DNA from: Thermotoga neapolitana DSM 4359
Lineage (GTDB): Bacteria; Thermotogota; Thermotogae; Thermotogales; Thermotogaceae
Reading direction: 5' to 3'
Assembly: GCF_000018945.1 (NCBI RefSeq)
Contig: NC_011978.1
Span: 528,729-592,728, forward strand
Length of the DNA: 64,000 nucleotides
The notes under the pieces are model-generated. The model saw only the letters and a program-made list of their open reading frames with translations. It was not told the origin of the DNA and ran no database searches. The position numbers were made by a program, and so were the translations under genes. Below are positions 17,183-26,800 of this stretch, one piece after another; within the stretch, counting starts at the first letter, position 1; each line of letters begins with the position of its first letter.

Positions 17183-17508
17183 CTGGTTTGCTCCTTTTTC
17201 TTCTTGAGATAGAACGAAAGAATCAGATCCAGAACACCGAAGATGATACCGTTTGCGATGGCAGCTCCTCTAGATCCGGTTATACCGGGTATGAAAGCGG
17301 AGATAATGAGCCAGATTCCTGTTAACAAAACGATCCACGCCGGTACTCTGGAGTCTTTCAGGCTTGTCAGCCCTGTGATCAGAAAGATGATTCCCACTAC
17401 GAGAAAGTTCGCCAGGTTCGCTCCTTTGGATCCCGAAATTCCAGGTATCAGAACTGAGACGATCAACCAGATAGCGAAGATGAGGGTGATCCATCCCTTC
17501 ACGGTCAT
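17179..17508 (-). CDS. SPW-repeat integral membrane protein
   Basis: A 109-residue protein made of two tandem copies of one hydrophobic repeat. The first copy begins GWITLIFAIWLIVSVLIPGI and the second AWIVLLTGIWLIISAFIPGI, each followed by GSKGANLAN or GSRGAAIAN and a second membrane helix. This gives four predicted membrane segments and fits the SPW-repeat family (W-x-G-x-W-x2-S-P pattern). The C-terminus is a short lysine-rich cytoplasmic tail. ATG follows GGGAGGTGATCATCC. Function unknown. Confidence 0.8.
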   Translation of the reverse strand: MTVKGWITLIFAIWLIVSVLIPGISGSKGANLANFLVVGIIFLITGLTSLKDSRVPAWIVLLTGIWLIISAFIPGITGSRGAAIANGIIFGVLDLILSFYLKKKKEQTS

Positions 17509-17647
17509 GGATGATCACCTCCCAGTTTGATATTTTAACACCGTCGATTCGTTTTACAGATTAAAGTTTTGTGAAAAATCAGAAAAATCCCACTGCAAAA
17601 AGCGATGTTGTATCATATGTATTAAGAGTGTCCGATGGGGGGATTTG

Positions 17648-19003
17648 ATGAAAACGGTTCTCATAGTCGATGACAGTAAATTCTGGAGACTTGTCGTGTC
17701 CGACATTGTGAGAAAGATCGAAAAGGATGCAGAGGTTGTGCTGGCGGAGAACGGAACGGAAGGGCTTCAGAAAGCATTGAGAAACAGACCAGATTATTTC
17801 ATTATCGACTACAACATGCCTGACTTTTCTGGGATCTATCTTTCCGTTGTTCTGAGAGAATTCGAAATGTTCAAGAATTCCGGAATAGCAATTCTTACGG
17901 GTTCTTCCGATACGGTGAACCAGTTCTGGGCCGAAAGAAGTGGTGCTAACGTCTTCATCAACAAGGGAAAAAAGGAGGAGATAGAAGATAATTTGAGGGC
18001 TTTCCTGGAGAAACCCTTCAGATCGAACAAAAGCTGTGAGCTGGAAGAGGTTGGAAACGTTTTTCAGATAGTTGAGAACAGGTTGAAGAGAGAAATGCTG
18101 GAAAAAGAGATTTTATCGTATCTGAGATTCACCAGAGACGAAAGGTACGTTGTCTCTTTACTGGGAATTCTATTCAGATACTTTTCTGGATTCGGTGCGT
18201 TCAGAGTTCTTCTTCTTTCAACGAGTGAGGGAAGGGTTTATTCTCTTGGAAAGCCTGTGAAAAAGGAACTTTTGAGGGATTATCTCCTTTCCAGAATGGA
18301 AAGACCTACTTCCCCTTCCTTCTGGTCGTTTCATGGGGTGTTCAGTGAGGAAGGAAAACCCTCCGAGAACAACCTCCATTTTGTTGTGAAGGATGAAAAT
18401 GAAGAACTTGGCGTTCTTCTCTTTGAGGATGTGGAAAATCGGTATCTTTTGAACATCGCTCTGAGAAATTCGGTTTCCAGCCTGAGCGTTTTGTTCAGGA
18501 ATCTGAACGACTTCAGAGATTACATGGTCGCTTCGGAGACCGATTCCCTCACCCAGTTGCTGAACAAAAGAGCTATTATGAAGTTTCTCGAGGAAGCACT
18601 CAGAAAAAGAGAAGGTGTAGCTGTCGCCATGTTGGACATCGATGATTTCAAAAAAATAAACGACACCTTCGGACATCCCATCGGCGATGAGGTATTGAAG
18701 GTCGTTGGTGAAACACTGAAGAGGACTGTTTCAAACGGCAAGGCTGGAAGGTACGGTGGGGAGGAGTTCATGATCGTGTTTGAAACCGGAGATCGCAATC
18801 TGGTTGAAAGCACCATGAACGGTATCATGGAAAAAATTCGAAACTTCAACTGGAAGAGTATATTCAACGTGGAGAGGAAAGTCACACTGAGTGGTGGGGT
18901 GGCCTTTTCTGATGAAAACTCCTCTCCCGCCGGACTGGTAGAAGAGGCCGACAAGAAACTCTACGAGGCCAAACGCTCCGGAAAGAACCGCTTCGTGATA
19001 TAA
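17648..19003 (+). CDS. Response regulator with C-terminal diguanylate cyclase (REC-GGDEF)
   Basis: A 451-residue signalling protein. The N-terminal receiver domain (1-120) has the acidic pair in VLIVDDSKFW and the phosphoacceptor Asp in FIIDYNMPD, with a conserved Lys in FINKGKK. A middle region (about 150-290) of mixed alpha/beta character is GAF-like but not confidently assignable. The C-terminal GGDEF domain (about 295-450) begins DSLTQLLNKRA and has an intact active site GRYGGEEF, so c-di-GMP synthesis is expected. I see no RxxD inhibitory site at the usual place. ATG at 17648 follows a GGGGGG stretch. The trp operon begins 28 bases downstream. Confidence 0.9.
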   Translation: MKTVLIVDDSKFWRLVVSDIVRKIEKDAEVVLAENGTEGLQKALRNRPDYFIIDYNMPDFSGIYLSVVLREFEMFKNSGIAILTGSSDTVNQFWAERSGANVFINKGKKEEIEDNLRAFLEKPFRSNKSCELEEVGNVFQIVENRLKREMLEKEILSYLRFTRDERYVVSLLGILFRYFSGFGAFRVLLLSTSEGRVYSLGKPVKKELLRDYLLSRMERPTSPSFWSFHGVFSEEGKPSENNLHFVVKDENEELGVLLFEDVENRYLLNIALRNSVSSLSVLFRNLNDFRDYMVASETDSLTQLLNKRAIMKFLEEALRKREGVAVAMLDIDDFKKINDTFGHPIGDEVLKVVGETLKRTVSNGKAGRYGGEEFMIVFETGDRNLVESTMNGIMEKIRNFNWKSIFNVERKVTLSGGVAFSDENSSPAGLVEEADKKLYEAKRSGKNRFVI

Positions 19004-19031
19004 TAACTGAAAAACACAGAGGGTGAGCAGC

Positions 19032-20405
19032 ATGCATGTGCTCAAACTTGTGTCGGATCTTGAAACACCCGTTTCGACTTTCATGAAGGTATCTGCAAAC
19101 GAGGATTTTGCCTTTCTTCTGGAGAGTGCGGAACTCGGTTCTGCCTTCGGTAGGCATTCCTTCATAGGTATCGGAAGAAGAGATGAGCTTGTGTTCGAAA
19201 AGGGAGTTTTGAGATCTTCAAGCCAGCGATTTGAATACGCTTCCTCTCCCCTGAAATCGATCAAAGACTGGCTTGAAGTATACAGATACGAGATCAAACA
19301 CGACGAACTTCCTTCTTTCAGAGGAGGAGCAGTTGGTTTCGTCAGCTACGATTACATCTCTCACATAGAGAAAGTTAAAGTCAAGGAGTCGATCTTTCCC
19401 ACTTTCTACTTTGTAATACCTGAACATCTCATAATCTTCGACCATCTGAAAAACAACGTCTTCATAATCAGTGAAAACCCAGAAGATCTTGCATCCAAGA
19501 TTCTGAAACCCCTTGAAAGCCGTCCGGAAAGGAACATCTTTGTGACGGAGCCAGAGTCGAATTTCGAGCGAGAACAGTTCTACAGAGCTGTTGAGAAGGC
19601 CAAAAGGTATATTGTAGAGGGTGATATATTCCAGGTGGTACTTTCCCAGTGTTTCACCTTCAAGACGACTCTGGATCCCTTCTACATATACAGAGCCCTG
19701 AGAATGATAAATCCTTCTCCTTACATGTTTTACCTGAAGTTTGGTGACATCATCGTTCTTGGGTCATCCCCAGAGACCATGGCGAAGGTGGAAGGAAATA
19801 AAGCCACGGTGAAGCCAATAGCAGGAACCAGGCCGCGCGGAAGAACCGTCGAAGAAGACATGAGGCTGGAAGAAGAACTTCTGAACGACGAGAAGGAAAT
19901 AGCAGAGCACGTGATGCTTGTCGATCTTGGAAGGAACGACCTCGGCAGGGTTTGCAAGGAAGGAACGGTTCGTGTTGAGAAGAAGATGGTCATAGAAAGG
20001 TACTCTCACGTTATGCACATAGTTTCACAGGTGAGTGGAGAGGTGAAAGAGGACAAAGACGCTGTCGATGTTTTCGAAGCCACCTTTCCTGCTGGTACCG
20101 TTTCCGGTGCCCCAAAGGTAAGAGCCATGGAGATCATAGAGGAACTGGAACCAACTCCAAGGGGGCCGTACGCGGGCGCAGTCGGGTACTTTTCCTTCCC
20201 AGACGAGAACGGAAAAATGAACATGGATTCTGCGATCACCATTCGATCCTTTTTCTTCAAAGGGAAACAGGGATGGCTTCAGGCGGGAGCGGGGATCGTG
20301 TACGATTCCATCCCGGAGCGTGAGTACCAGGAAACTCTGAACAAACTGAGGGCACTTTTCAGGAGTCTGGAGATCGCCCAGAGGATCCAGGGGGGATTGC
20401 CTTGA
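19032..20405 (+). CDS. trpE: Anthranilate synthase component I
   Basis: A 457-residue chorismate-binding enzyme that, with TrpG, makes anthranilate, the first committed step to tryptophan. The N-terminal [18 protein letters not shown] carries the LLES tryptophan feedback motif. The catalytic half has VVLSQCF, SPEPYMFY-type [40 protein letters not shown] and [21 protein letters not shown] at 19032 follows AGAGGGTGAG. No leader peptide or attenuator is seen in the 28 bases after the REC-GGDEF gene. Confidence 0.97.
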   Translation: MHVLKLVSDLETPVSTFMKVSANEDFAFLLESAELGSAFGRHSFIGIGRRDELVFEKGVLRSSSQRFEYASSPLKSIKDWLEVYRYEIKHDELPSFRGGAVGFVSYDYISHIEKVKVKESIFPTFYFVIPEHLIIFDHLKNNVFIISENPEDLASKILKPLESRPERNIFVTEPESNFEREQFYRAVEKAKRYIVEGDIFQVVLSQCFTFKTTLDPFYIYRALRMINPSPYMFYLKFGDIIVLGSSPETMAKVEGNKATVKPIAGTRPRGRTVEEDMRLEEELLNDEKEIAEHVMLVDLGRNDLGRVCKEGTVRVEKKMVIERYSHVMHIVSQVSGEVKEDKDAVDVFEATFPAGTVSGAPKVRAMEIIEELEPTPRGPYAGAVGYFSFPDENGKMNMDSAITIRSFFFKGKQGWLQAGAGIVYDSIPEREYQETLNKLRALFRSLEIAQRIQGGLP

Positions 20406-22036
20406 AAAGGGTGATAGTCATCGATAATTACGACTCTTTCGTCTACAACATCGTGCAGTATATAGGAGAAGTGGAGCCCGAATGCAGGATAGAGATCTTC
20501 AGAAACGATGAGATAACGATCGATGAGATAGAGAAAAAGAACCCAAGTCATATCGTCATCTCTCCCGGTCCCGGAAGACCGGAGGATGCGGGTATCTCCG
20601 TTGAGGTCGTGAAGCACTTCAGCGGGAAAGTTCCCATACTCGGTGTGTGCCTCGGGCATCAGGTGATAGGATACGCTTTCGGTGGAAAGATCATCCATGC
20701 CAGAAGAATTCTTCATGGAAAGACATCCAGGATTCTGCACAACGGCAAAGATATATTCCAGGGTCTTAAAAATCCCATAGTTGCCACGCGGTATCATTCA
20801 CTCGTTGTGGAGGAGAGATCTCTTCCTGAAGATCTTGAGGTCACAGCCAGGAGTGACGACGGAGAAATCATGGCTTTGAGGCACAGAGAGCATCCAACGT
20901 TTGGAGTACAGTTTCACCCGGAGTCCGTCCTGACGGAGGAAGGGAAGAGGATCATAAAGAACTTTCTGAACCTGGGTGAGAAAAAGGAGCAGGTGGAAAC
21001 GAGTGCTCTGGATATCGTCTCGGCCATCAGGAAACTTGTGGAGTTTCAGGATCTTTCTTTTGAAGAGAGTCGCCTCGTGATGGAGCACATCATGTCGGGA
21101 AAGGCAACGGACGCACAGATAGCGGGGTTCCTCGTGGCCTTGAGGATGAAAGGAGAAACCGGAGATGAACTCGGTGGCATGGCAGTGGTCATGCAAGAGA
21201 AGGCAGTTCATGTTAAAGCGCCTTCTCCCCTCACCGTCGATACCTGTGGAACCGGTGGGGATGGATTTGGGACCTTCAACATATCGACTGCAACAGCGTT
21301 CGTGGTGGCTTCTGCCGGAATACCCGTTGCAAAGCACGGTAACAGATCGGTTTCCAGCAAGGTGGGAAGTGCCGACGTTCTGGAAGCGGGAGGATACAGA
21401 CTCGAAAAGACACCAGATGAGATAGAAAAAGAACTCAGGGAGACAGGTTTTTCTTTCCTCTTTGCTCCTCTTCTTCATCCAGCCATGAAGCACGTGATGC
21501 CGGCAAGAAGACAGCTCAAAATCAGAACGGCTTTCAATCTCCTTGGCCCCATCACGAATCCCGCTCGCGTGAAACATCAGATCGTTGGTGTTTTTGATTT
21601 TTCCTTCGCACACAAGCTGGCACAGGCCCTGCAAAGACTTGGTACAGAGCGTTCTGCGGTCGTCTCTGGAGGCTTCACCGACGAACTCACCACGTGCGGT
21701 GAAAACGAGGCTCTTTTGGTCACTCAGGAGGAAATCACACCCTTGATCGTAGATCCAGAGGAACTTGGTTTGAAAAAAGGAGATTCAGAAGAGCTGAAAG
21801 GTCCCTCCGACCCCAAGGAAGCCTATCGCTTGATGGAGAGTGTTCTGAAGGGAGAGGCCAGCAGAACGCAGGTGGAAACCGTTGCACTGAACGCGGGTGT
21901 GCTGTTCTGGCTGGTTGGGGAGAGCGATACGATCAGAGACGGTGTGGAAAAAGCCCTTGATCTGATCACCTCAGGACAGGCTTACAGAAAGTTGAAGGAG
22001 GTAATGGACTATCAGAAAACTCTGGGAAATAGTTGA
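20402..22036 (+). CDS. trpGD: Fused glutamine amidotransferase / anthranilate phosphoribosyltransferase
   Basis: A 544-residue fusion. Residues 1-190 form the class I glutamine amidotransferase that supplies ammonia to TrpE: nucleophile Cys in [10 protein letters not shown] and His/Glu in VQFHPES. A short linker leads to anthranilate phosphoribosyltransferase (about 205-544), with the PRPP-binding glycine motif [33 protein letters not shown] and the [10 protein letters not shown] block. It begins with TTG at 20402, which overlaps the trpE stop as TTGA, after an AGGGGGG ribosome site. The fusion is typical of Thermotoga and some enterics. Confidence 0.97.
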   Translation: MKRVIVIDNYDSFVYNIVQYIGEVEPECRIEIFRNDEITIDEIEKKNPSHIVISPGPGRPEDAGISVEVVKHFSGKVPILGVCLGHQVIGYAFGGKIIHARRILHGKTSRILHNGKDIFQGLKNPIVATRYHSLVVEERSLPEDLEVTARSDDGEIMALRHREHPTFGVQFHPESVLTEEGKRIIKNFLNLGEKKEQVETSALDIVSAIRKLVEFQDLSFEESRLVMEHIMSGKATDAQIAGFLVALRMKGETGDELGGMAVVMQEKAVHVKAPSPLTVDTCGTGGDGFGTFNISTATAFVVASAGIPVAKHGNRSVSSKVGSADVLEAGGYRLEKTPDEIEKELRETGFSFLFAPLLHPAMKHVMPARRQLKIRTAFNLLGPITNPARVKHQIVGVFDFSFAHKLAQALQRLGTERSAVVSGGFTDELTTCGENEALLVTQEEITPLIVDPEELGLKKGDSEELKGPSDPKEAYRLMESVLKGEASRTQVETVALNAGVLFWLVGESDTIRDGVEKALDLITSGQAYRKLKEVMDYQKTLGNS

Positions 22037-22769
22037 AAGAAAGAAAGAGGATATTTTGAACATAGAAGAGGAAAAGATCTCTTCGCAGAGGAGAAACCAC
22101 AGTTTCGTGAAGGCCCTTTCTGGAAGAGAAAGGGTGAAGATCATAGCAGAGTTCAAGAAGGCATCCCCCTCTGCGGGAGATATAAATGCTGATGCTTCTC
22201 TGGAAGAGTACATAGAGATATACGACGAACTGGCCGACGCGATCAGCATACTCACGGAGAAACACTTCTTCAAAGGAGACATCGAGTTTGTGAGAGTTGC
22301 CAGGAAACTTTCAAAAAGGCCAATACTGGCAAAGGATTTTTACCTTGATCCTGTACAGGTGAGACTGGCTTCCAGTGCCGGGGCAGATGCTGTTCTCATC
22401 ATCGCTCGCATACTGACAGAGGAACAGATAAAGAACATCTATGAGACGGCAGAGGAGCTGGGAATGGACAGTCTTGTGGAAGTCCATTCCAAGGAAGATC
22501 TTGAGAAGGTCTTCTCTGTGATCAGGCCAAAGATCGTGGGAATCAACACGAGGGATCTGGATACTTTCGAGATAAAGAAGAACGTACTCTGGGATCTTTT
22601 GCCGCTCATACCGGATGACGTGGTGGTGGTTGCAGAAAGTGGCATAAAAGATCCTGTGGAGTTGAGAGACTTGAAAGGTAAGGTGAACGCTGTTCTCGTC
22701 GGCACTTCCATCATGAAGGCGAAGAATCCAAGAAGATTCCTCGAAGAGATGAGAGCATGGTCAGAGTGA
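22011..22769 (+). CDS. trpC: Indole-3-glycerol phosphate synthase
   Basis: A (beta/alpha)8-barrel that closes the indole ring. Core motifs are [14 protein letters not shown] (substrate Lys), ILAKDFY (catalytic Lys), [21 protein letters not shown] and VAESGIKDP. No ATG, GTG or TTG opens the full-length frame. The residues just upstream of the first TTG (22056) read [15 protein letters not shown], matching the N-terminal helix known in TrpC of T. maritima. The frame is closed by TAA at 22002, and an ATC at 22011 lies eight bases after AAGGAGGT. I therefore start at ATC, giving 252 residues; TTG at 22056 after AGAGGA is the conventional alternative. Confidence 0.9.
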   Translation: MRKLWEIVERKKEDILNIEEEKISSQRRNHSFVKALSGRERVKIIAEFKKASPSAGDINADASLEEYIEIYDELADAISILTEKHFFKGDIEFVRVARKLSKRPILAKDFYLDPVQVRLASSAGADAVLIIARILTEEQIKNIYETAEELGMDSLVEVHSKEDLEKVFSVIRPKIVGINTRDLDTFEIKKNVLWDLLPLIPDDVVVVAESGIKDPVELRDLKGKVNAVLVGTSIMKAKNPRRFLEEMRAWSE

Positions 22770-23374
22770 AAATCTGTGGGATCACGAATCTGGAGGATGC
22801 CTTGTTTTCTGTGGAAAGCGGTGCCGATGCAGTAGGATTCGTGTTCTATTCAAAGAGCAAGCGTTATGTTTCTCCCGAAAAGGCTCGTGAAATTTCTCTC
22901 AATCTACCTCCCTTCGTGTTCCGGGTGGGGGTCTTTGTGAACGAATCCCTTGAAAGTGTTCTGGACATTGCTTTTCATGCAGGGTTGAACGCTGTCCAGC
23001 TCCACGGTGATGAAAGCGTTGAGTTCTGTGAAAGACTCAACGAAAAGATCATGGTGATAAAGGCCGTGGGAATCTCGGAAGAGCAGGATGTCAGGCGAGC
23101 ACTTGAGTACAGGAAATTTCCCGTTCTTCTTGACACCAAAGTTTCAGGCTACGGGGGTAGCGGGAAGGTTTTCAACTGGTCAGTTGTTTTGCCTTACAGA
23201 GACCAGTTTCGCTATCTCATACTTTCCGGAGGATTGAACCCCAGGAACGTGGAGAGGGCAATCGAGATGGTGAGACCGTTCGCTGTCGATGTATCTTCCG
23301 GCGTGGAAATTTCCCCGGGGAAGAAGGATCACAATCTGGTCAGAGAATTCATAAAAAAGGCAAAGGGGCTGTGA
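22757..23374 (+). CDS. trpF: Phosphoribosylanthranilate isomerase
   Basis: A 205-residue (beta/alpha)8-barrel that performs the Amadori rearrangement of phosphoribosylanthranilate. The catalytic Cys is in VKICGIT and the catalytic Asp in [16 protein letters not shown]. The phosphate-binding end LSGGLNP and VDVSSGVE is complete. In T. maritima this enzyme is a thermostable homodimer. ATG overlaps the end of trpC by 13 bases. Confidence 0.96.
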   Translation: MVRVKICGITNLEDALFSVESGADAVGFVFYSKSKRYVSPEKAREISLNLPPFVFRVGVFVNESLESVLDIAFHAGLNAVQLHGDESVEFCERLNEKIMVIKAVGISEEQDVRRALEYRKFPVLLDTKVSGYGGSGKVFNWSVVLPYRDQFRYLILSGGLNPRNVERAIEMVRPFAVDVSSGVEISPGKKDHNLVREFIKKAKGL

Positions 23375-23377
23375 GAG

Positions 23378-24547
23378 ATGAAAGGTTACTTCGGTCCTTA
23401 CGGTGGTCAGTACGTTCCGGAGATACTCATGCCAGCTCTTGAGGAACTCGAGGAAGCGTATGAAAGCATCACAAAGGATGAGTCTTTCTGGGAGGAGTTC
23501 AATCGACTTTTGATGGACTACGCGGGCCGTCCCACCCCACTTTACTTTGCAGAGAGGTTGAGCAAGAAATACGGTGCGAAGATCTACCTGAAACGGGAGG
23601 ATCTTCTCCACACCGGTGCCCACAAGATAAACAACGCACTCGGTCAGGTACTTCTTGCAAAAAGGATGGGGAAAACAAGGATAATAGCGGAAACTGGTGC
23701 GGGCCAGCACGGAGTGGCAACGGCCACCGCTGCTGCGCTCTTTGGCATGGAGTGTGTCATATACATGGGAGAGGAAGACACGATCAGACAAAAACCTAAC
23801 GTTGAAAGAATGAAACTCCTCGGTGCGAAGGTGGTTCCCGTAAAAAGCGGTAGCAGAACCCTGAAAGATGCCATAAACGAAGCCCTCAGAGACTGGATAA
23901 CGAACCTTCAGACCACGTACTACGTCATCGGATCCGTGGTGGGACCACATCCCTACCCGATCATAGTGAGAAATTTTCAAAAGGTGATAGGTGAAGAGAC
24001 AAAAAGGCAGATCCTTGAAAAAGAGGGGAAACTTCCGGATTACATCCTGGCCTGTGTAGGAGGGGGAAGCAACGCTGCCGGGATATTCTATCCCTTCATA
24101 GACAGTGGAGTGAAACTGATAGGGATAGAGGCAGGTGGTGAAGGTCTCAACACGGGAAAACACGCCGCTTCCCTTCTGAAAGGAAAGGTGGGGTACCTTC
24201 ACGGAAGCAAGACCCTCGTTCTTCAGGATGAATGGGGTCAGGTTCAGATAACACACTCCGTATCGGCTGGTCTGGATTATTCCGGGGTCGGTCCCGAACA
24301 TGCCTACTGGAAGGAGACCGGAAAAGTCTTCTACGACGCTGTGACCGACGAAGAAGCACTGGACGCCTTCCTTGAACTTTCCAGGCTCGAGGGGATCATT
24401 CCCGCTCTCGAGAGTTCCCATGCTCTGGCCTATCTGAGAAAGATAGACATCAGGGGCAAAACCGTCATCGTGAATCTTTCCGGGCGCGGTGATAAGGATC
24501 TTGAATCCGTTCTCAACCATCCGTACATCAGGGAGAGGATAGGATGA
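23378..24547 (+). CDS. trpB: Tryptophan synthase beta chain
   Basis: A 389-residue PLP enzyme (TrpB1 type) that joins indole with serine. The PLP lysine is in [13 protein letters not shown], the catalytic Glu in [13 protein letters not shown], and the phosphate-binding loop is GGGSNAAG. The COMM-domain region and [13 protein letters not shown] are typical of the TrpA-partnered form. Three bases separate it from trpF, and its stop overlaps the trpA start as ATGA. Confidence 0.97.
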
Positions 24548-25266
24548 AGGGATTCATCGCATACATTCCAGCAGGATTTCCCGATCTTGAAACCACCAGG
24601 AAAGTCCTGCTCGCTCTCAACGATCTCAGAATAACTGGGGTGGAAGTGGGTGTTCCCTTCTCCGATCCGGTTGCCGATGGGCCGGTCATTCAACTGGCCC
24701 ACAGTGTAGCCCTCAGGAACGGTGTTACCATGAAGAAGATCCTGGAAATGCTCCGGGAGATCTCCGTTGATTACGAACTCTATCTGATGAGTTACCTCAA
24801 CCCGATAGTGAACTATCCTGAGGGAAAAGATAGGCTCCTTGACGAGTTGAGAAGGCTCGGTGTGAAGGGGCTTATCATTCCTGATCTTCCCTTAAGAGAA
24901 GTGAAAAACATCGAGATATCTTTTCCCATCGTTCCTTTTGTGGCACCGAACACCAGAGATGAAGACCTCGAAGCGATAAACACGATTCGCGCACCCTTCG
25001 TTTACTACATCTCCAGATACGGTGTCACAGGAGAAAGGGAAGACCTTCCCTTTGCGGAACACATAAAGAAGGTGAAGAAGAAAATAGCACTTCCGCTTTT
25101 TGTAGGATTTGGAATATCAAGACACGAGCAGGTGAGAAAGGTGTGGGAGATAGCCGACGGAGTAATCGTCGGAAGCGCCCTTGTGAGGATCATGGAAGAA
25201 AGCAAAAGGCAAGAGATACCACAAAAAGTAGTTGCCAGAGTGAAAGAACTCATTGGAGAAAAATGA
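24544..25266 (+). CDS. trpA: Tryptophan synthase alpha chain
   Basis: A 240-residue (beta/alpha)8-barrel that cleaves indole-3-glycerol phosphate and channels indole to TrpB. The catalytic Glu is in [17 protein letters not shown] and the second catalytic Asp in GLIIPDLPL. The active-site loop [10 protein letters not shown] and the phosphate site [11 protein letters not shown] and GVIVGSALV are present. It ends the operon and is followed at once by a strong terminator. Confidence 0.97.
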
Positions 25267-25288
25267 CCCCGCGGCCGCGGGGTTTTTT
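25267..25288. terminator. Terminator at the end of the trp operon
   Basis: A perfect 16-base palindrome (CCCCGCGGCCGCGGGG) followed by six T starts at the base after the trpA stop. The T run includes the stop codon of the convergent RlmN-like gene, so it may act in both directions, although the reverse strand has only a weak U tract. Confidence 0.88.
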
Positions 25289-26222
25289 AAACGTACTGAT
25301 ACCCTTCTTCTAACTTCTTCTGGCTCATCAGATGTCTTTGAACGTACTGACCGCAGTTGCTACCTATTTTGTTTTCCTCCAGTTCACCGATGCTCAATAT
25401 CACTTCAAATCCTGCTTCTCTAAGTTTGCTCACAAACTTTTGGTGCTTTATGAGGACGCCTTTTTCAACGTCGACGTCAGACTTGAGGTCGTTTTCTCTT
25501 GAACGGTAGGTGGGGTTCACCGGGGTGATCTTCACGAGGAACTTTTTAGGATCGAAAAGGTCGACGATAACATCGGGATCCAGTGAATAGTTTTGGGCTG
25601 CGGCAAAGTTCAGTGTGATCTTTCTGTCTCCCTGCTTCACAAACGTTTTGCCGTATTCTGATATTTCTCTGAGAGACCATTTCTTCACAGGCATGATACG
25701 GTCTCTTTCTCTTTCGTTCGTCGAGTGAATGGAGAACTGAAGCTGAAACCTTCCTCTGTAGTGTTTCTCTTTTATCTTCAAAAGTTCTTCGAAGAAACTG
25801 TCCGTTCCGTGGGGTGCTACTGTAGAGATCGACGGCAGAAGACCGAAGGCGTTGTATCTTTTTGGAAGATCTTCCAGTACATCGAGTACGGCATCGTTCA
25901 GAGCGGGTTCTCCCATTCTGGCAAACTGTATCTTGAACTTCTCCACCGGGACTTTTCTGTCCGGATATCTGCTCTCCACAAGAAAGTCTATCTGTTCGAG
26001 GATCTCCTCTGAGGAGAGTTTTCCTCTGTAGAATCCACCTGCATCGCACATGAAACATCCAACGGGACATCCGACCAGAGTGGAGACGATGAGTACCCAC
26101 TTTTTCTCGCGCGGAACGGGAGGCTGGATGGATTCCACAAATTCCACGAGGTTTCCCTTTGAAGTCTCTCCAAGATAGACGTAGGCAACTTCTTCCTTTC
26201 CTATCCTTCTGATGATTCTCAC
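25287..26222 (-). CDS. RlmN/Cfr-like radical SAM protein
   Basis: A 311-residue radical SAM protein with the cluster motif CPVGCFMC. It follows the RlmN/Cfr plan: FARMGEPALN, then STVAPHG, FSIHSTNERERDRIMPVKK, ITPVNPTYRS, and a C-terminal SNCGQ where the cysteine matches the methyl-carrying Cys355 of E. coli RlmN. It lacks the roughly 90-residue N-terminal helical domain of true RlmN. At the place of the second RlmN cysteine (TLCVSSQVGC in E. coli, Cys118) it has Ile (VLIVSTLVGC). It is probably a paralogue with another substrate. It overlaps the upstream hydrolase gene as ATGA and is the last gene of a reverse block. Confidence 0.83.
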   Translation of the reverse strand: MRIIRRIGKEEVAYVYLGETSKGNLVEFVESIQPPVPREKKWVLIVSTLVGCPVGCFMCDAGGFYRGKLSSEEILEQIDFLVESRYPDRKVPVEKFKIQFARMGEPALNDAVLDVLEDLPKRYNAFGLLPSISTVAPHGTDSFFEELLKIKEKHYRGRFQLQFSIHSTNERERDRIMPVKKWSLREISEYGKTFVKQGDRKITLNFAAAQNYSLDPDVIVDLFDPKKFLVKITPVNPTYRSRENDLKSDVDVEKGVLIKHQKFVSKLREAGFEVILSIGELEENKIGSNCGQYVQRHLMSQKKLEEGYQYV

Positions 26223-26800
26223 GTTACGTTCCTCCTTAAAAATGGATTTCTTCTCAGAAGATCCTTCACGGTGGTCGTCTCACCGTGACCCGGGCACACG
26301 ATCCACTCCTGTGGAAGGTTCCTGAAGAACTCTTCTATCCGGCTCAGGGTGACCTTCATGTCCTCTTCGGACCCACCGAGGTCTATCCGTCCTATCGTAT
26401 CCGAGAAGACGGTGTCACCTGTGAACACCACACCATCGAATATGATGAAGCGAGATCCCTTCGTGTGTCCCGGTACTTTTAAAGTCTTGAAACCAGAATC
26501 TATGTCTTTCCACTCGAGTTCCACTACCACGGGATGATCCATGAAACTCAGAGAAAGGTTCGCCGCAGGATCCGTCAACATGTGGGCATCCTCCGGTGAG
26601 ATGAAGAGTTCCTTCACCTGAAGTTCCGGTATTCCCGATATGTGATCACAGTGGCCGTGGGTGATGAGAACAACGACGGGGTCTTTCACAAACTGTGAAA
26701 TACCCTCTCCCGGATCCACTACGTAGAGTGTTCCGTTCATCTCGAAAACGTAGGTGTTTACATCGAAAGGAGATGACGTGATGTACCTTTTGAAGTTCAT
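26219..26800 (-). CDS. Metallo-beta-lactamase-fold hydrolase (glyoxalase II-like)
   Basis: A 193-residue cytoplasmic metallo-hydrolase. The metal motif HGHCDH is in VVLITHGHCDHISGI; further ligands are the His in KVPGHTKGS, the Asp in VFTGDTVF and the His in VCPGHGETT. This set binds two metal ions. Proteins of this size and pattern (YcbL-like) hydrolyse thioesters such as glyoxalase II substrates, but the substrate is not certain. It overlaps both neighbours by four bases, between an FAD oxidoreductase and the RlmN-like gene. Confidence 0.88.
   Translation of the reverse strand: MNFKRYITSSPFDVNTYVFEMNGTLYVVDPGEGISQFVKDPVVVLITHGHCDHISGIPELQVKELFISPEDAHMLTDPAANLSLSFMDHPVVVELEWKDIDSGFKTLKVPGHTKGSRFIIFDGVVFTGDTVFSDTIGRIDLGGSEEDMKVTLSRIEEFFRNLPQEWIVCPGHGETTTVKDLLRRNPFLRRNVT

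Noticed and set aside
19004-19031. trp attenuator or T-box
   Set aside because: Only 28 bases separate the genes; there is no hairpin pair and no Trp codons.
25267-25282. The GCGGCCGC palindrome as a protein-binding site
   Set aside because: It is fully explained as the stem of the trp terminator with its T run.
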